DNA of 35,271 bases from Candidatus Poribacteria bacterium (GCA_012963885.1 DTUY01000234.1:28542-63812); one strand, 5' to 3'; numbered from the stretch's first letter, positions 26,026 through 34,507 are shown. The notes: generated by a model from the letters alone, not told the origin. Program-made: numbers and translations.

Positions 26026-26397
26026 ATGGAAAACAAAGAGACAGCGTCAATCAAGGTTGATATTTTTAATTCGCAGTATACTGTGAGGGTTCCTGAGAAT
26101 CTAACTGAAGCCGATATTCGTGAAGTTGCCAGTCAGGTTGACCAAATGATGCAGCAAGTCAGCGGCAAAGGTTATGATCAGGCTAGCACAGCCATCTTGG
26201 TGGCGCTCAGGTTGGCACAACAGACTCGGGAAGATCGGCTTCACCTTGATTCTCAAATAGGCCGCCTAGTTGAACGAATCGATCAGAATTTGGAATTACT
26301 ATCCGATCAAGATGCGGCCAGTGTTGTTTCTGATCAGGAATCAGAAACAACACCGGATACCGATTCAAACCCGTCAGCCCCTCAGATTCCTTTCTAA
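26026..26397 (+). CDS. zapA: Cell division protein ZapA
   Basis: A 123-residue small protein with the ZapA pattern: N-terminal IKVDIFNSQYTVRVPE, then EADIREVASQVDQMMQQV and a long helix ALRLAQQTREDRLHLDSQIG, followed by a short acidic Ser/Thr/Pro tail. ZapA bundles FtsZ filaments at the division ring. No 6S RNA follows it, unlike in many Proteobacteria; the MoxR gene starts at the next base after its stop. Confidence 0.85.
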   Translation: MENKETASIKVDIFNSQYTVRVPENLTEADIREVASQVDQMMQQVSGKGYDQASTAILVALRLAQQTREDRLHLDSQIGRLVERIDQNLELLSDQDAASVVSDQESETTPDTDSNPSAPQIPF

Positions 26398-27384
26398 ATG
26401 AGCGTTGAAGATCAGGTTCAGCAATTCCGGAAAAAATTCAACCGGATTAAGGTTGAGGTGCAAAAAAGGATTATTGGACAGGATGACGTTGTTGAAGGTA
26501 TCCTGATCTGTCTTTTTGCCAATGGTCATGCCCTAATCGAAGGTGTACCGGGATTGGGCAAGACGCGGATGGTTCAGACGTTGAGCGAGGTGCTGGATTT
26601 ATCCTTCAAGCGCATTCAGTTCACGCCGGATATGATGCCGTCTGATATCACCGGAACGACAATCCTAGTTGAAGATCAACAAGGACGGAAACAGTTTCAA
26701 TTCCAACCTGGCCCCATCTTTTCGCAGGTGATTCTGGCAGATGAAATTAACCGATCGACTCCACGTACCCAATCGGCTCTCCTGGAAGCAATGCAGGAAC
26801 GTACCGTCACCATCGCCCGCACCACCCACAAACTGGAATCGCCGTTTTGTGTCTTTGCTACCCAGAATCCAATTGAGATGGATGGTACCTACCCCTTGCC
26901 GGAAGCGCAACTTGACCGTTTCCTTTTCAAACTGAAAATTGAATTTCCCGACCAAACTGATCTAATCCAAATTATGCAGCAAACCACTTCCGATCAGGAA
27001 CCGGAAATTGAATCCGTTTGCGACGCGGGCTCAATTCTGCAGATGCAGCGATTGATCCGGCAAGTTCCAGTTGCTGATCATGTGGCTGAGTATGCATCTC
27101 AGATTGTTACTGCGACACATGCCGATCAGCCAAACGCTTCAGAAATGGCGCAGAACTACGTTGAATTGGGTGCCAGTGTTCGCGGGCTGCAGGCCATAAT
27201 CCTGGCGGCGAAAATCAAGACATTACTTGATGGACGTTACAATGTAGCGACTGAAGACATTCAGTCAGTCGCTTTACCTGCTTTGCGTCACCGACTGCTT
27301 ATCAACTTTGAGGGGCAGAGCGAACAGATTAGCACCGACGAGATCATCACAGACGTTTTAACAACTCAGGAAATCAGATCATGA
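26398..27384 (+). CDS. MoxR-family AAA+ ATPase
   Basis: A 328-residue AAA+ ATPase of the MoxR group, thought to act as chaperones that load cofactors or remodel VWA-domain complexes. Walker A is GVPGLGKT (49-56), Walker B VILADE (111-116), with sensor-type ATQNPIEMDGTYPLPEAQLDRF. Normally a DUF58 or VWA gene follows; here an unknown helical protein does, overlapping by four bases (ATGA). The pair is probably a functional unit. Confidence 0.93.
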   Translation: MSVEDQVQQFRKKFNRIKVEVQKRIIGQDDVVEGILICLFANGHALIEGVPGLGKTRMVQTLSEVLDLSFKRIQFTPDMMPSDITGTTILVEDQQGRKQFQFQPGPIFSQVILADEINRSTPRTQSALLEAMQERTVTIARTTHKLESPFCVFATQNPIEMDGTYPLPEAQLDRFLFKLKIEFPDQTDLIQIMQQTTSDQEPEIESVCDAGSILQMQRLIRQVPVADHVAEYASQIVTATHADQPNASEMAQNYVELGASVRGLQAIILAAKIKTLLDGRYNVATEDIQSVALPALRHRLLINFEGQSEQISTDEIITDVLTTQEIRS

Positions 27385-28391
27385 TGTCACCCTTCCAATT
27401 TTCGGCTGAAATGAATTTGGGTGTCAGCCTAATTGAAGAAATGCCGGATTCAGATCTCTGGAACTTGATACAGAGGGACTGGATTACCAGTGAAAAACGA
27501 AACCCACTGGATGTTTTCAGAATGGTTAGCTTGGCTGCAGTTCGTTCGCTTCATCCAGGATCCGAGACCATCAATCTGCTGTATGCGTTGTACCGTGGTG
27601 ATTTCATCTCTATTCGGCAGTGTATCCATCAGTTCAAACGGGAACAGGAGGCACAATCCCAAAATCCGTTTCAACTTCGAAACACACAATTGGGAGCAAA
27701 CGACGCGACTGAGAAATCCTTCCAACAGTTGCGTGGTTCAATGTATTATGGTGATGCTGAAGGAGCTGACGATGCGATGACCAAAATGTACCGAACCTCA
27801 TCCGCGTTTGAACTTTTTGATATGCTCTTCGACTTGGCTATTCAAGACTTTAATCACCATGGTCGAAAAGTGGTTACAGCTATCCAGAGTTGGAAATTGG
27901 TTCAGGTTATCGGTTGGGAGTATTCGTTACCTGTCCTCCGTTCTCTGGCGCGCTTCTTTTGCCAACTTCCTATCAACAGCGATTGCTTCATTGAAAGTGA
28001 GAATTTGGTCTATGATGTTAGAAAAGACTGGCAATTAAATCTTCTTGGTGACGTGCGAGTCTGTGAAAATTTGGTAGATATCCTGATACAATCCAGTTTT
28101 GAAACAGCTCTCGACGACACCTTCAAAGCGATTGAAGACGGTATTCAGACGGAACTTGTCTGGAAGGCGGTACTGTCTGTAGCCTATCGGATGGATTCCA
28201 ATCTGTCTCTTCCCATCTATGCCTTACGATCTCTTAATCAATTGGCTTATGACGCCAAGCAGCAATTACAAGTGTTATTTCAGTCCGTTGGTTTTGCGGC
28301 TGAGAACTGCCATCAAAATCTGAGCTACCAAAAACCAGAATGGAATTCCAGTCTGCTGGATAAGTTGTTACTGCAGTCAATTGGGAGTTAA
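27381..28391 (+). CDS. Uncharacterised helical protein coupled to MoxR
   Basis: A 336-residue soluble protein without signal peptide or membrane helix. It is rich in predicted alpha-helix with repeated Leu/Ala heptads (MVSLAAVRSLHPGSETINLL; LFDMLFDLAIQDFNHH; LSLPIYALRSLNQLAYDAKQ), and could be a helical-repeat scaffold. I do not recognise a family; in particular no DUF58 or VWA MIDAS motif is visible. Translational coupling to moxR suggests it is the ATPase's partner or substrate adaptor (inference). Confidence 0.7.
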   Translation: MMSPFQFSAEMNLGVSLIEEMPDSDLWNLIQRDWITSEKRNPLDVFRMVSLAAVRSLHPGSETINLLYALYRGDFISIRQCIHQFKREQEAQSQNPFQLRNTQLGANDATEKSFQQLRGSMYYGDAEGADDAMTKMYRTSSAFELFDMLFDLAIQDFNHHGRKVVTAIQSWKLVQVIGWEYSLPVLRSLARFFCQLPINSDCFIESENLVYDVRKDWQLNLLGDVRVCENLVDILIQSSFETALDDTFKAIEDGIQTELVWKAVLSVAYRMDSNLSLPIYALRSLNQLAYDAKQQLQVLFQSVGFAAENCHQNLSYQKPEWNSSLLDKLLLQSIGS

Positions 28392-28401
28392 TTCCCTACC
28401 C

Positions 28402-28430
28402 TTGACAGTTACTATGGTTCTATGTTAAAA
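28402..28430 (+). promoter_or_regulatory. Sigma-70-type promoter for RNase P RNA
   Basis: TTGACA (28402-28407), 17-base spacer, TTAAAA (28425-28430). The predicted start near 28437-28441 coincides with the first base of the P1 stem of the RNA, which strongly supports it. Confidence 0.65.
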
Positions 28431-28441
28431 CTTTTTTGGTT

Positions 28442-28800
28442 TGAGTTGCATAGATGGTTGCGTCCCGACAGGGATGAGGAAAGTCCGGGCTCCGTAGGGC
28501 GGGATGCTGGATAACATCCAGGAGCGGTAACGCTATGGAAAGTGCAACAGAGAGTAGACTACAATGCAACCGCATTGTACAGGTGAAACGGTGCGGTAAA
28601 AGCGCACCAGTCTCAATGGTGACGTTGAGAGCTAGGTAAACCCCATCTGGAGCAAGACCGAATAGAAGGATCAGGTGCGCCCGCCTAGTCCTTGGGTAGA
28701 GTCGCTACAGGTCGGCGGCAACGTCGATCGCAGACGAATGATCATCACCTTGAGGCGTGCAAGCAACTTAAGGAACAGAACCCGGCTTATTTGCAACTCA
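28442..28800 (+). ncRNA. rnpB: RNase P RNA (type A)
   Basis: The catalytic RNA that trims the 5' ends of pre-tRNAs. Hallmarks are GAGGAAAGTCCGGGC (28476-28490) near the 5' end and ACAGAACCCGGCTTA (28775-28789) near the 3' end. These flank the central AGAG/GTGAAACGGTGCGGTAA/AGCGCACC core. The ends pair as TGAGTTGCA (28442-28450) with TGCAACTCA (28792-28800), giving helix P1 and so the boundaries. The size of about 359 bases is normal for type A. A short protein-like ORF inside it is spurious. Confidence 0.95.
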
Positions 28801-28969
28801 AGCCATTCTTTACTAGATATTTCCCCTGCTTTTCCTTCCCATGAATTCATGTTTCTGACTACAATTTTTTTGAATACTCGATGGTATTGATGGCCTGAAT
28901 TATGGCCTGTTGTATCCTGTGAGACTTGATTTTTAAGTCAAATTGTTTATTGCTTCTTAACCAATTGGT

Positions 28970-30007
28970 ATGATAGAATTAAGCAATTTTGAGGAAATAA
29001 ATCGGCATAAATTGCACGTGAATTTTCGGGGAATCCTTAACCAAATTCAGTCAAAACGGGTCGTTGTTATCGGCGACCTGATTCTGGATGAGTATGTTCA
29101 AGGCAAGGCTGACCGGATATCTCCGGAAGCGCCTGTTCCGGTATTAGAGGTGACGCACGAAACTGTGCGTTTTGGTGGTGCGGCCAATGTGGCACATAAC
29201 ATATCAAGTTTGGGTGGGTTGGTTGAGGTGATCGGTGTAGTTGGTGATGACCAGAACGGCGAGATATTGATGCGGATGTTTGATCAATCTGGTATTGGAG
29301 CAGACGGAATCTCCGTTGATCCGGGTCGTCCGACCAGCACCAAAAGCCGCCTGATGGCCAACCGCCAACAGATCGTACGTGTTGATCGTGAGTCTAAAGC
29401 ACCGCTGGCTGAAGATGTCTCCATTGTTTTAATCGAGTCAGCCTTGGCAAAAATGGCTGATTCGGACGCCATAATCTTTGAGGACTATGACAAAGGTGTG
29501 GTGAGTCTCGATTTCATTCAGCAGGTTCTCAAAAAGTTACCCACCCATCCGCAGCCGGTGGTAGTTGATCCCAAGGTAGGCAATTTCTGGAACTATAAAG
29601 GGGTAACCTCCATCACTCCGAATGTCAAAGAGGCTTCAACGGCCGTGGGACGATCGATCACCGATGATAAAAGCCTGGTTTCCGTTGGGTGTGAAATAGT
29701 TGATCGATTGGAACTTGGCAGTTTACTAATCACACGTGGTGAAGACGGTATGACCCTGTTTCAGCAGGACACCGACAGCCAAGTCTCTGTCAATCATATC
29801 CCCACGCAGCCACGTGAGGTTTTCGACGTGACAGGTGCTGGAGATACGGTGGTGTCGGTCTACACGCTCGCTCTGGCAGCTGGCACCGATTTCCTAACAG
29901 CCGCACAACTGGCAAATTATGCTGGCGGCATTGTGGTAGGTGAGATCGGATGCGTGGCTGTGACACCGGATCAACTGATGGAAATTGCAGAGGAGAATGA
30001 TGAGTGA
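28970..30007 (+). CDS. hldA: D-glycero-beta-D-manno-heptose-7-phosphate kinase (RfaE1/HldE N-terminal type)
   Basis: A 345-residue ribokinase-family sugar kinase: VVVIGDLILDEYVQGKADRI, FGGAANVAHNISSLGG, VVDPKVGNF, and the C-terminal anion-hole/catalytic motif VTGAGDTVVSVYTLALAAG. These match the kinase domain of RfaE/HldE, which phosphorylates heptose 7-phosphate at C1 during ADP-heptose synthesis. The nucleotidyltransferase domain of bifunctional HldE is absent, so a separate hldC is expected elsewhere. No clear ribosome site precedes the ATG. It overlaps gmhB by four bases. Confidence 0.88.
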   Translation: MIELSNFEEINRHKLHVNFRGILNQIQSKRVVVIGDLILDEYVQGKADRISPEAPVPVLEVTHETVRFGGAANVAHNISSLGGLVEVIGVVGDDQNGEILMRMFDQSGIGADGISVDPGRPTSTKSRLMANRQQIVRVDRESKAPLAEDVSIVLIESALAKMADSDAIIFEDYDKGVVSLDFIQQVLKKLPTHPQPVVVDPKVGNFWNYKGVTSITPNVKEASTAVGRSITDDKSLVSVGCEIVDRLELGSLLITRGEDGMTLFQQDTDSQVSVNHIPTQPREVFDVTGAGDTVVSVYTLALAAGTDFLTAAQLANYAGGIVVGEIGCVAVTPDQLMEIAEENDE

Positions 30008-30549
30008 AAGCGGTTTTTCTTGATCGTGATGGTGTGATTAATCGCAAGTTGGATCACGATTATGTCAAGTGTTGGGACGAGTTCGAGTTTTTGCCGCAAT
30101 CGCTGGCAGCTATTTGCATGCTGACCGAGGCTGAGTACCAGTTGATTATTGTTACCAATCAAGCATGTATTAACAAGGGAATTATCTCGCATTCCCAATT
30201 GGCGGAAATCCATCGAAGGATGATAGAAAAAATAGAGCGAACTGATGGGAAAATTTGTGATATCTACTACTCTCCGCACCGGCCAGACGAAAACTCCGAA
30301 TACCGAAAACCGAAACCGGGTATGTTGTTGCAAGCCGTGACCGAACACAATATAGATATTTCACAGAGTTACCTGATCGGTGATTCCTTAACTGACATTT
30401 TGGCTGGCAGGAGTATCGGATGTTGCTCGTATCTGATTTGGTCCGGTGGTGACTTTGAATTTCCCCCAAATTTGGCTGAGGACTCTCAACCGAACCATGT
30501 ATTTGAAAATCTTTATCAGGCAACGCTGTCGATCGTGTCGGAATCCTAG
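30004..30549 (+). CDS. gmhB: D-glycero-D-manno-heptose 1,7-bisphosphate 7-phosphatase-like (GmhB)
   Basis: A 181-residue HAD phosphatase with a GTG start overlapping the kinase stop (GTGA). HAD motifs are VFLDRDGVIN (Asp7, Asp9), IIVTNQACINKG, RKPKPGML (Lys) and LIGDSLTDILAG. It would remove the 7-phosphate after the kinase step, towards LPS heptose. The usual Cys/His zinc loop of GmhB is not conserved (YYSPHRPDENSEYRKPKPGM has no Cys). It is therefore a zinc-less variant, or a phosphatase of related specificity; pairing with hldA favours GmhB. Confidence 0.85.
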   Translation: MKAVFLDRDGVINRKLDHDYVKCWDEFEFLPQSLAAICMLTEAEYQLIIVTNQACINKGIISHSQLAEIHRRMIEKIERTDGKICDIYYSPHRPDENSEYRKPKPGMLLQAVTEHNIDISQSYLIGDSLTDILAGRSIGCCSYLIWSGGDFEFPPNLAEDSQPNHVFENLYQATLSIVSES

Positions 30550-30626
30550 GGATAATATGGTTATTGCAGCTTGCGAAGGCGGCATTCAAGAATTAAAGTG
30601 GCAAAATATATAGATTTCTAATCGGG

Positions 30627-32207
30627 ATGAAAATGTCTCAGACTGCCCATAAGATTAAACAACGAATTGCCAAACAGCAATTGGGGTTGATTCTCTATCG
30701 GTGTTTGAATGATCAAGAGATTCTTAGTTTGGCTGACCTCTGCGGAGTTCAGTCTCATCCTTCGCTTCCTGATCCGGAAGCAAAAAACCGGCTTGTTCTT
30801 TTCCTTTGCCAGAATTTTTTCGACCAGAGTTCTTCCCTCAAGAAAATTGCGTGGATCTTGGGAAGAAAATCCAAAGACGTTATTCGCCGCGTTAAGTATA
30901 TGGAAGTGGATGAAATTTCCCTCTTTTTTGGTAATCCCGGCTACCTGCAGAATGATGACGAACTTGGACAAATTCTCTGGGCCATGTTGATGGACTCACG
31001 CCAGCAGGTTCAGGATCATGCTTATTACCTTTTAACAAAGTTGAATCTGCCGGAGCCAACCGATGAGGAGAAACTGCATGAAATAGAGAAGGAAGCGAGT
31101 CATTCTCTGATCAGCAAACCGGTTAGTCAAGTTGATTCGGAGATTGACACCAATTTGCCAGTTTTACCGAAACCTGAACAACAAAAAGCCGCTGAGCCGA
31201 AAAAGGGAGGCAGTGGTTATTTGCAATCTATCCTTCATTGGAACAGTAGCGATCGGTTAGAGAACCAGGGTTCCTGTTCCAATCAACAGGTTCTGGATCT
31301 TACCCGTCAATGTCAAAACTTGCAGCAACAGGTGCAGGAACGGGTTCAGGAAAACCTGTGCTTGAAAGAGGAAAACCAGATTCTAAAGGAAAGGATTCTG
31401 CGTTACGAATCGCGCGAGTCAGTGATAGAAAAATTGGTGGAAGAGAAGCGGGTACTTCAATTAGACTTGGCAGAGTTAAGTCGAAAACTGGAAAAACAGT
31501 CGTTTCCCCATATGGAGCAGGATAAGGCTGAGTTGACGATCGGTCTGCAATCTCTAGAGAAATCGGCTTACCGGACACAGCAGGTGTTTGATCAACTTCG
31601 TGCCGATTTGCAAGGACATCTGGATTCCCTCCAACAGGTCAACCAGGATTCAACTGCTAATCTGGACTGGATTCGGCAACGGGTTTCCACCTTGGGTGAT
31701 AATGGGCAAAAGAAGGTCATCAATTACACGGCGGATCAACCGCGGGTGGGTATATTTGTTGATGTGCAGAACATGTTTTATGCGGCTAAGGATCGGTACG
31801 CCGGCCGGCTGGATTACATTAAGTTGCTTGACCTGATGTTAGGACCGCGGCAACTGACTGTTGCTTATGCTTACATCGTGCAGATACCGGAAATCGATCA
31901 GTCCAGTTTCGTCTCCTTATTGGAACATAACGGTTACACCATCCGCACCAAGGATCTTCGGTTGCGTGGCGACGGATCGGCCAAGGGCGACTGGGATGTT
32001 GGTATCGCGGTTGACATCGCCATGATGCTGGATAGTCTGGATGTGGTGGTTCTGGCTAGCGGCGATGGCGATTTCTGTGAACTGGCTGAATTGGTCAAAA
32101 GACGTAACAAAAGGATTGAAGTGACCGCTTTTTCCCACAATACCTCAATGGACCTGATTCGGTCGGCCGACCAATTCTTCCCGATCAGTAATGAGATGAT
32201 CATCTAG
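30627..32207 (+). CDS. Coiled-coil NYN-domain protein (putative ribonuclease)
   Basis: A 526-residue cytoplasmic protein. Residues 1-145 are a helical region I do not recognise. Residues ~145-215 are a polar linker and ~218-345 a coiled coil (DLTRQCQNLQQQVQERVQEN; EKLVEEKRVLQLDLAELSRK). Residues ~372-520 are a NYN/LabA (DUF88) domain: VGIFVDVQNMFYA with Asp379 and Asn382, KGDWDVGIAVDIAM with Asp457/Asp463, and LASGDGDF with Asp480/Asp482. These acidic residues form a PIN-like metal site, so RNA cleavage is the likely activity. The two nearby Mets (30627, 30633) are both possible starts. Confidence 0.82.
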   Translation: MKMSQTAHKIKQRIAKQQLGLILYRCLNDQEILSLADLCGVQSHPSLPDPEAKNRLVLFLCQNFFDQSSSLKKIAWILGRKSKDVIRRVKYMEVDEISLFFGNPGYLQNDDELGQILWAMLMDSRQQVQDHAYYLLTKLNLPEPTDEEKLHEIEKEASHSLISKPVSQVDSEIDTNLPVLPKPEQQKAAEPKKGGSGYLQSILHWNSSDRLENQGSCSNQQVLDLTRQCQNLQQQVQERVQENLCLKEENQILKERILRYESRESVIEKLVEEKRVLQLDLAELSRKLEKQSFPHMEQDKAELTIGLQSLEKSAYRTQQVFDQLRADLQGHLDSLQQVNQDSTANLDWIRQRVSTLGDNGQKKVINYTADQPRVGIFVDVQNMFYAAKDRYAGRLDYIKLLDLMLGPRQLTVAYAYIVQIPEIDQSSFVSLLEHNGYTIRTKDLRLRGDGSAKGDWDVGIAVDIAMMLDSLDVVVLASGDGDFCELAELVKRRNKRIEVTAFSHNTSMDLIRSADQFFPISNEMII

Positions 32208-32223
32208 CCTGGTTGCGCCATCA

Positions 32224-32257
32224 AAAAGTCTCGGTGGTTTGAATCGCCAGGGCTTTT
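32224..32257 (+). terminator. Rho-independent terminator after the NYN gene
   Basis: AAAAGTCTCGGTGG pairs with CGCCAGGGCTTTT around an eight-base loop, with one mismatch and some G-U pairs, and is followed by CTGTTTCTG. It lies 17 bases after the NYN stop. Confidence 0.55.
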
Positions 32258-33192
32258 CTGTTTCTGTGGGTTGTTAAATGGTATTTGCTAAGCGTGGTAG
32301 AAGCAGAAACCGCTGCTGATTGCTACGCCTCTTTTGTTCGGAGTAGTGCTATCCGGCAGTTCACCATCGATACCTTCCCACACCCATTGCCGTCTCTATT
32401 GTAGCCGCATTCATCGCCAGTAGCGGTGATCCATCTATCATCAACCGCTACTCTGGTTTTTCCGGTAACAATGATGGCGGTTACTGTTACTTACTGTGAG
32501 TTGGAGTGTTATGCTACCTCACCGTCATTTGTTGGATAGCCAGTTGATTGAAATCGATCCAAGGTGTGCTGTTAGCCCATCAGTAGTGCTGTAAGTGAAG
32601 TCAATATCTTCCTTGGTCATAGACGTGCTATTTTAAAACTGGTTTTACAGCAGTAGCTTCACTCAAGTTTGAATGACCATCAGCCGTATAATCATTGCGC
32701 CTGACAAAAATTCTTAGGTCGAAATGATTGATTCTTGTTAATTCAGCTTGTGGTGATTGAAGATGTCATCAACTGTGGCACCTTGCTGGTTAGTAATTAA
32801 GTGCAATGGATCGTTCACCGGCAGAAGTAGTAGCCCGCTCAGCCCTTACAGAACCAGTGTTGCTGTCAACGCAATCCAAAATGAAAAACAAATTTCTGTT
32901 TATTGCTGTGGTTCCTTTGTTTAGACCTGATGACCAGGTAGGGTTGCTTGTTTTGCTGATTATTCAGTTTTGAGTGATCTGGTGAAATTGGAAACTGTCG
33001 ATGTCATTGATAATTTTCCGTTTCAAAGCGGTAAGATTTTCCGCATTGTAATGTCGGGGTGGCAATCTGATCACCATCTTTGGGCCTGTAGCATAATTAT
33101 GAATCTTGCAAAAAGGCACAAAACATAAAAAAGTGCCTAAGTAAGGGCAAAAAGTTGCTTTTTCCTCTATTTTGATGTAGAATTGGACCGTT
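32258..33192. other. Non-coding interval with possible decayed adhesin gene
   Basis: No intact gene is visible. On the minus strand, broken frames contain phrases typical of cadherin/Ig-like repeats: PVNDPLHLITNQQGATVDD (around 32780-32840) and SMTKEDIDFTYSTTDGL (around 32570-32625), interrupted by several stops and frame changes. This may be a degraded relative of large repeat adhesins like the one at the left edge. Near 33114-33137 a GGCAC/GTGCC inverted repeat is also visible. The assignment is weak. Confidence 0.25.
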
Positions 33193-33207
33193 TGGCGTAA
33201 ATGTTGC
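33193..33207 (+). promoter_or_regulatory. Sigma-54-type promoter ahead of flagellin
   Basis: TGGCGTAAATGTTGC matches the -24/-12 pattern TGGCAC-N5-TTGC at all bases except two in the CAC part, with the invariant GG and GC twelve bases apart. It predicts a start near 33219, about 95 bases ahead of the flagellin ATG. Sigma-54 control of flagellar filament genes is known in many bacteria. A poorer GG-N10-GC match lies at 33145-33158. Confidence 0.6.
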
Positions 33208-33313
33208 TCTTATAAATTTTGTAGATCTTCAGACCAAAATCATCCGTTCCTGGGTTTATTGAACAGAACCAGGAAGCGGCAGTGCCTCGGTTGCAGGCAC
33301 AGGTGAAATCGAA

Positions 33314-34225
33314 ATGAACGCGTTACAAGCCAGAAACAATCCGGCGGCTGTCCAGCCATATATCGACTTCAAGCGGTCGCAGGCTGTACTGGAAGCCAAT
33401 ATCGATCTGGAACAGTTGAGACGGCCAGCTGGACCGGCTGCCAACAACGACGCAGTCGATCTGTCTCGCCCCATACGCGATCCGGAGCAAACCCGCATTC
33501 AGGAAATGAAGCATGCTAACCAGATTGCTCGGGAAGCCAGTGACCTGATGCGAACAGCTGATGAAGGGTTGGGCCGAATAGAAGGTATCCTGACCCAGAT
33601 GCGTGAAGTCTCTCAGCAGGCGCTGAATGAGGAACTGGGAACTGTTGAACTCGCTGAGCTTGATCAGCAGTTCGATACCATGCGAACCGAGATTCGGCAG
33701 GTAGCCAACCAAACCGTGCAGCGCGGCCAGCCGCTAATTAACGGCATGTTCGGTCAGCAAACCTTACCCATTGGCGCTGAAGAAGATCTGTCACTCACCT
33801 TGATGAACGCTGATATCGTCGGTCTCGGCTTAACCCAGACCGAGGGGCTGACTTTCAAAGGAGAAGCTGTCGACCTTGATGGCGGTGTTGGTGAAGGTGG
33901 CGCACCGGCCGCTTTTCCAGATGAAGCTAACCTGCAAACACCGGAGAGCTCACGTCAGACCATCAATCGGTTGGATATCGCCGTGGGGTTGGTCAACCGA
34001 GAACGCAGTTACCTGGGCTCGATGCAAAGCCGAATCCAGTTTACTGTCACCGACCTTTCCACACCTTCCCAAAGTGCGGAAAGATCACGTGTCACCATTG
34101 AAAACATAGAGTTCGCAACTGAAGCCATTGAGGTGACCCGAGAACAGATTGTGACCCAGACCAGTTCGTCTGTCATGGCACAGGCTGGCGGCGTTTCCCA
34201 GAACATCCTGCAGCTGATCCAATAA
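33314..34225 (+). CDS. Flagellin (divergent N-terminus)
   Basis: A 303-residue flagellin. Helical D1-like segment: ANQIAREASDLMRTADEGLG then RIEGILTQMREVSQQALNEE. C-terminal half: RERSYLGSMQSRIQFTVTDL, ENIEFATEAIEVTREQIV and the terminal D0 helix SSVMAQAGGVSQNILQLIQ, all canonical. The first ~55 residues (MNALQARNNPAAVQPYIDFK) lack the usual N-terminal consensus, so the D0 strand is unusual. The middle is a short insert (~60 residues). CAGGTG precedes the ATG; an upstream in-frame stop at 33259 excludes a longer N-terminus. A hook-associated FlgL-like role is a less likely alternative. Confidence 0.85.
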   Translation: MNALQARNNPAAVQPYIDFKRSQAVLEANIDLEQLRRPAGPAANNDAVDLSRPIRDPEQTRIQEMKHANQIAREASDLMRTADEGLGRIEGILTQMREVSQQALNEELGTVELAELDQQFDTMRTEIRQVANQTVQRGQPLINGMFGQQTLPIGAEEDLSLTLMNADIVGLGLTQTEGLTFKGEAVDLDGGVGEGGAPAAFPDEANLQTPESSRQTINRLDIAVGLVNRERSYLGSMQSRIQFTVTDLSTPSQSAERSRVTIENIEFATEAIEVTREQIVTQTSSSVMAQAGGVSQNILQLIQ

Positions 34226-34226
34226 T

Positions 34227-34275
34227 CTGGACCCCCGTATTGGTGGGCATCCAGAGATTGGGTTTCCCTTTTTGT
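34227..34275 (+). terminator. Probable terminator after flagellin
   Basis: Immediately after the stop, CTGGA (34227-34231) pairs with TCCAG (34250-34254), with CCCCC/GGTGGG inside the loop arms. A small GGG-TTT-CCC hairpin follows and then TTTTT at 34269. The two hairpins plus T-run are consistent with rho-independent termination. Confidence 0.4.
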
Positions 34276-34472
34276 CTTTATGGATCTACCCTTAATCCCG
34301 TCGGTTCCCGCACTGCAATCGCTTTGTTGTTGCTAATGATTTCAATGCTGGACCTTATCGCTTTTGACTTTTTCAATCCGGTTTACCCCTCTTCCGAATT
34401 CGCGACATCCTCATTTTTTTCTTTTTTTGCCAAATCCCCTAAGGTTTTTTTCTGATTCTGCCGATATATGAT

Positions 34473-34507
34473 TGGTTTGGTTGGGGGGTAGGAACTTAAC
34501 CAAACCA
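34473..34507. repeat. 10-bp inverted repeat in the flagellin downstream region
   Basis: TGGTTTGGTT (34473-34482) and AACCAAACCA (34498-34507) are a perfect inverted pair with a 15-base G-rich loop. There is no T-run after it. It may be a hairpin in the leader of the decayed second flagellin, or an operator; function is unknown. Confidence 0.35.

Noticed and set aside
26398..26420. Possible 6S RNA after zapA
   Set aside because: The MoxR gene starts immediately after the zapA stop, leaving no room.
28675..28890. 71-codon ORF inside and after the RNase P RNA
   Set aside because: It covers the conserved 3' part of the RNA and has no protein features.
33145..33158. Second sigma-54-like GG-N10-GC site
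   Set aside because: It keeps the spacing but matches the consensus poorly (AGGGCAAAAAGTTGC); the site at 33193 is much better.
34240..34455. 71-codon plus-strand ORF after flagellin
   Set aside because: It begins inside the terminator hairpins, is hydrophobic by T-richness and has no ribosome site.
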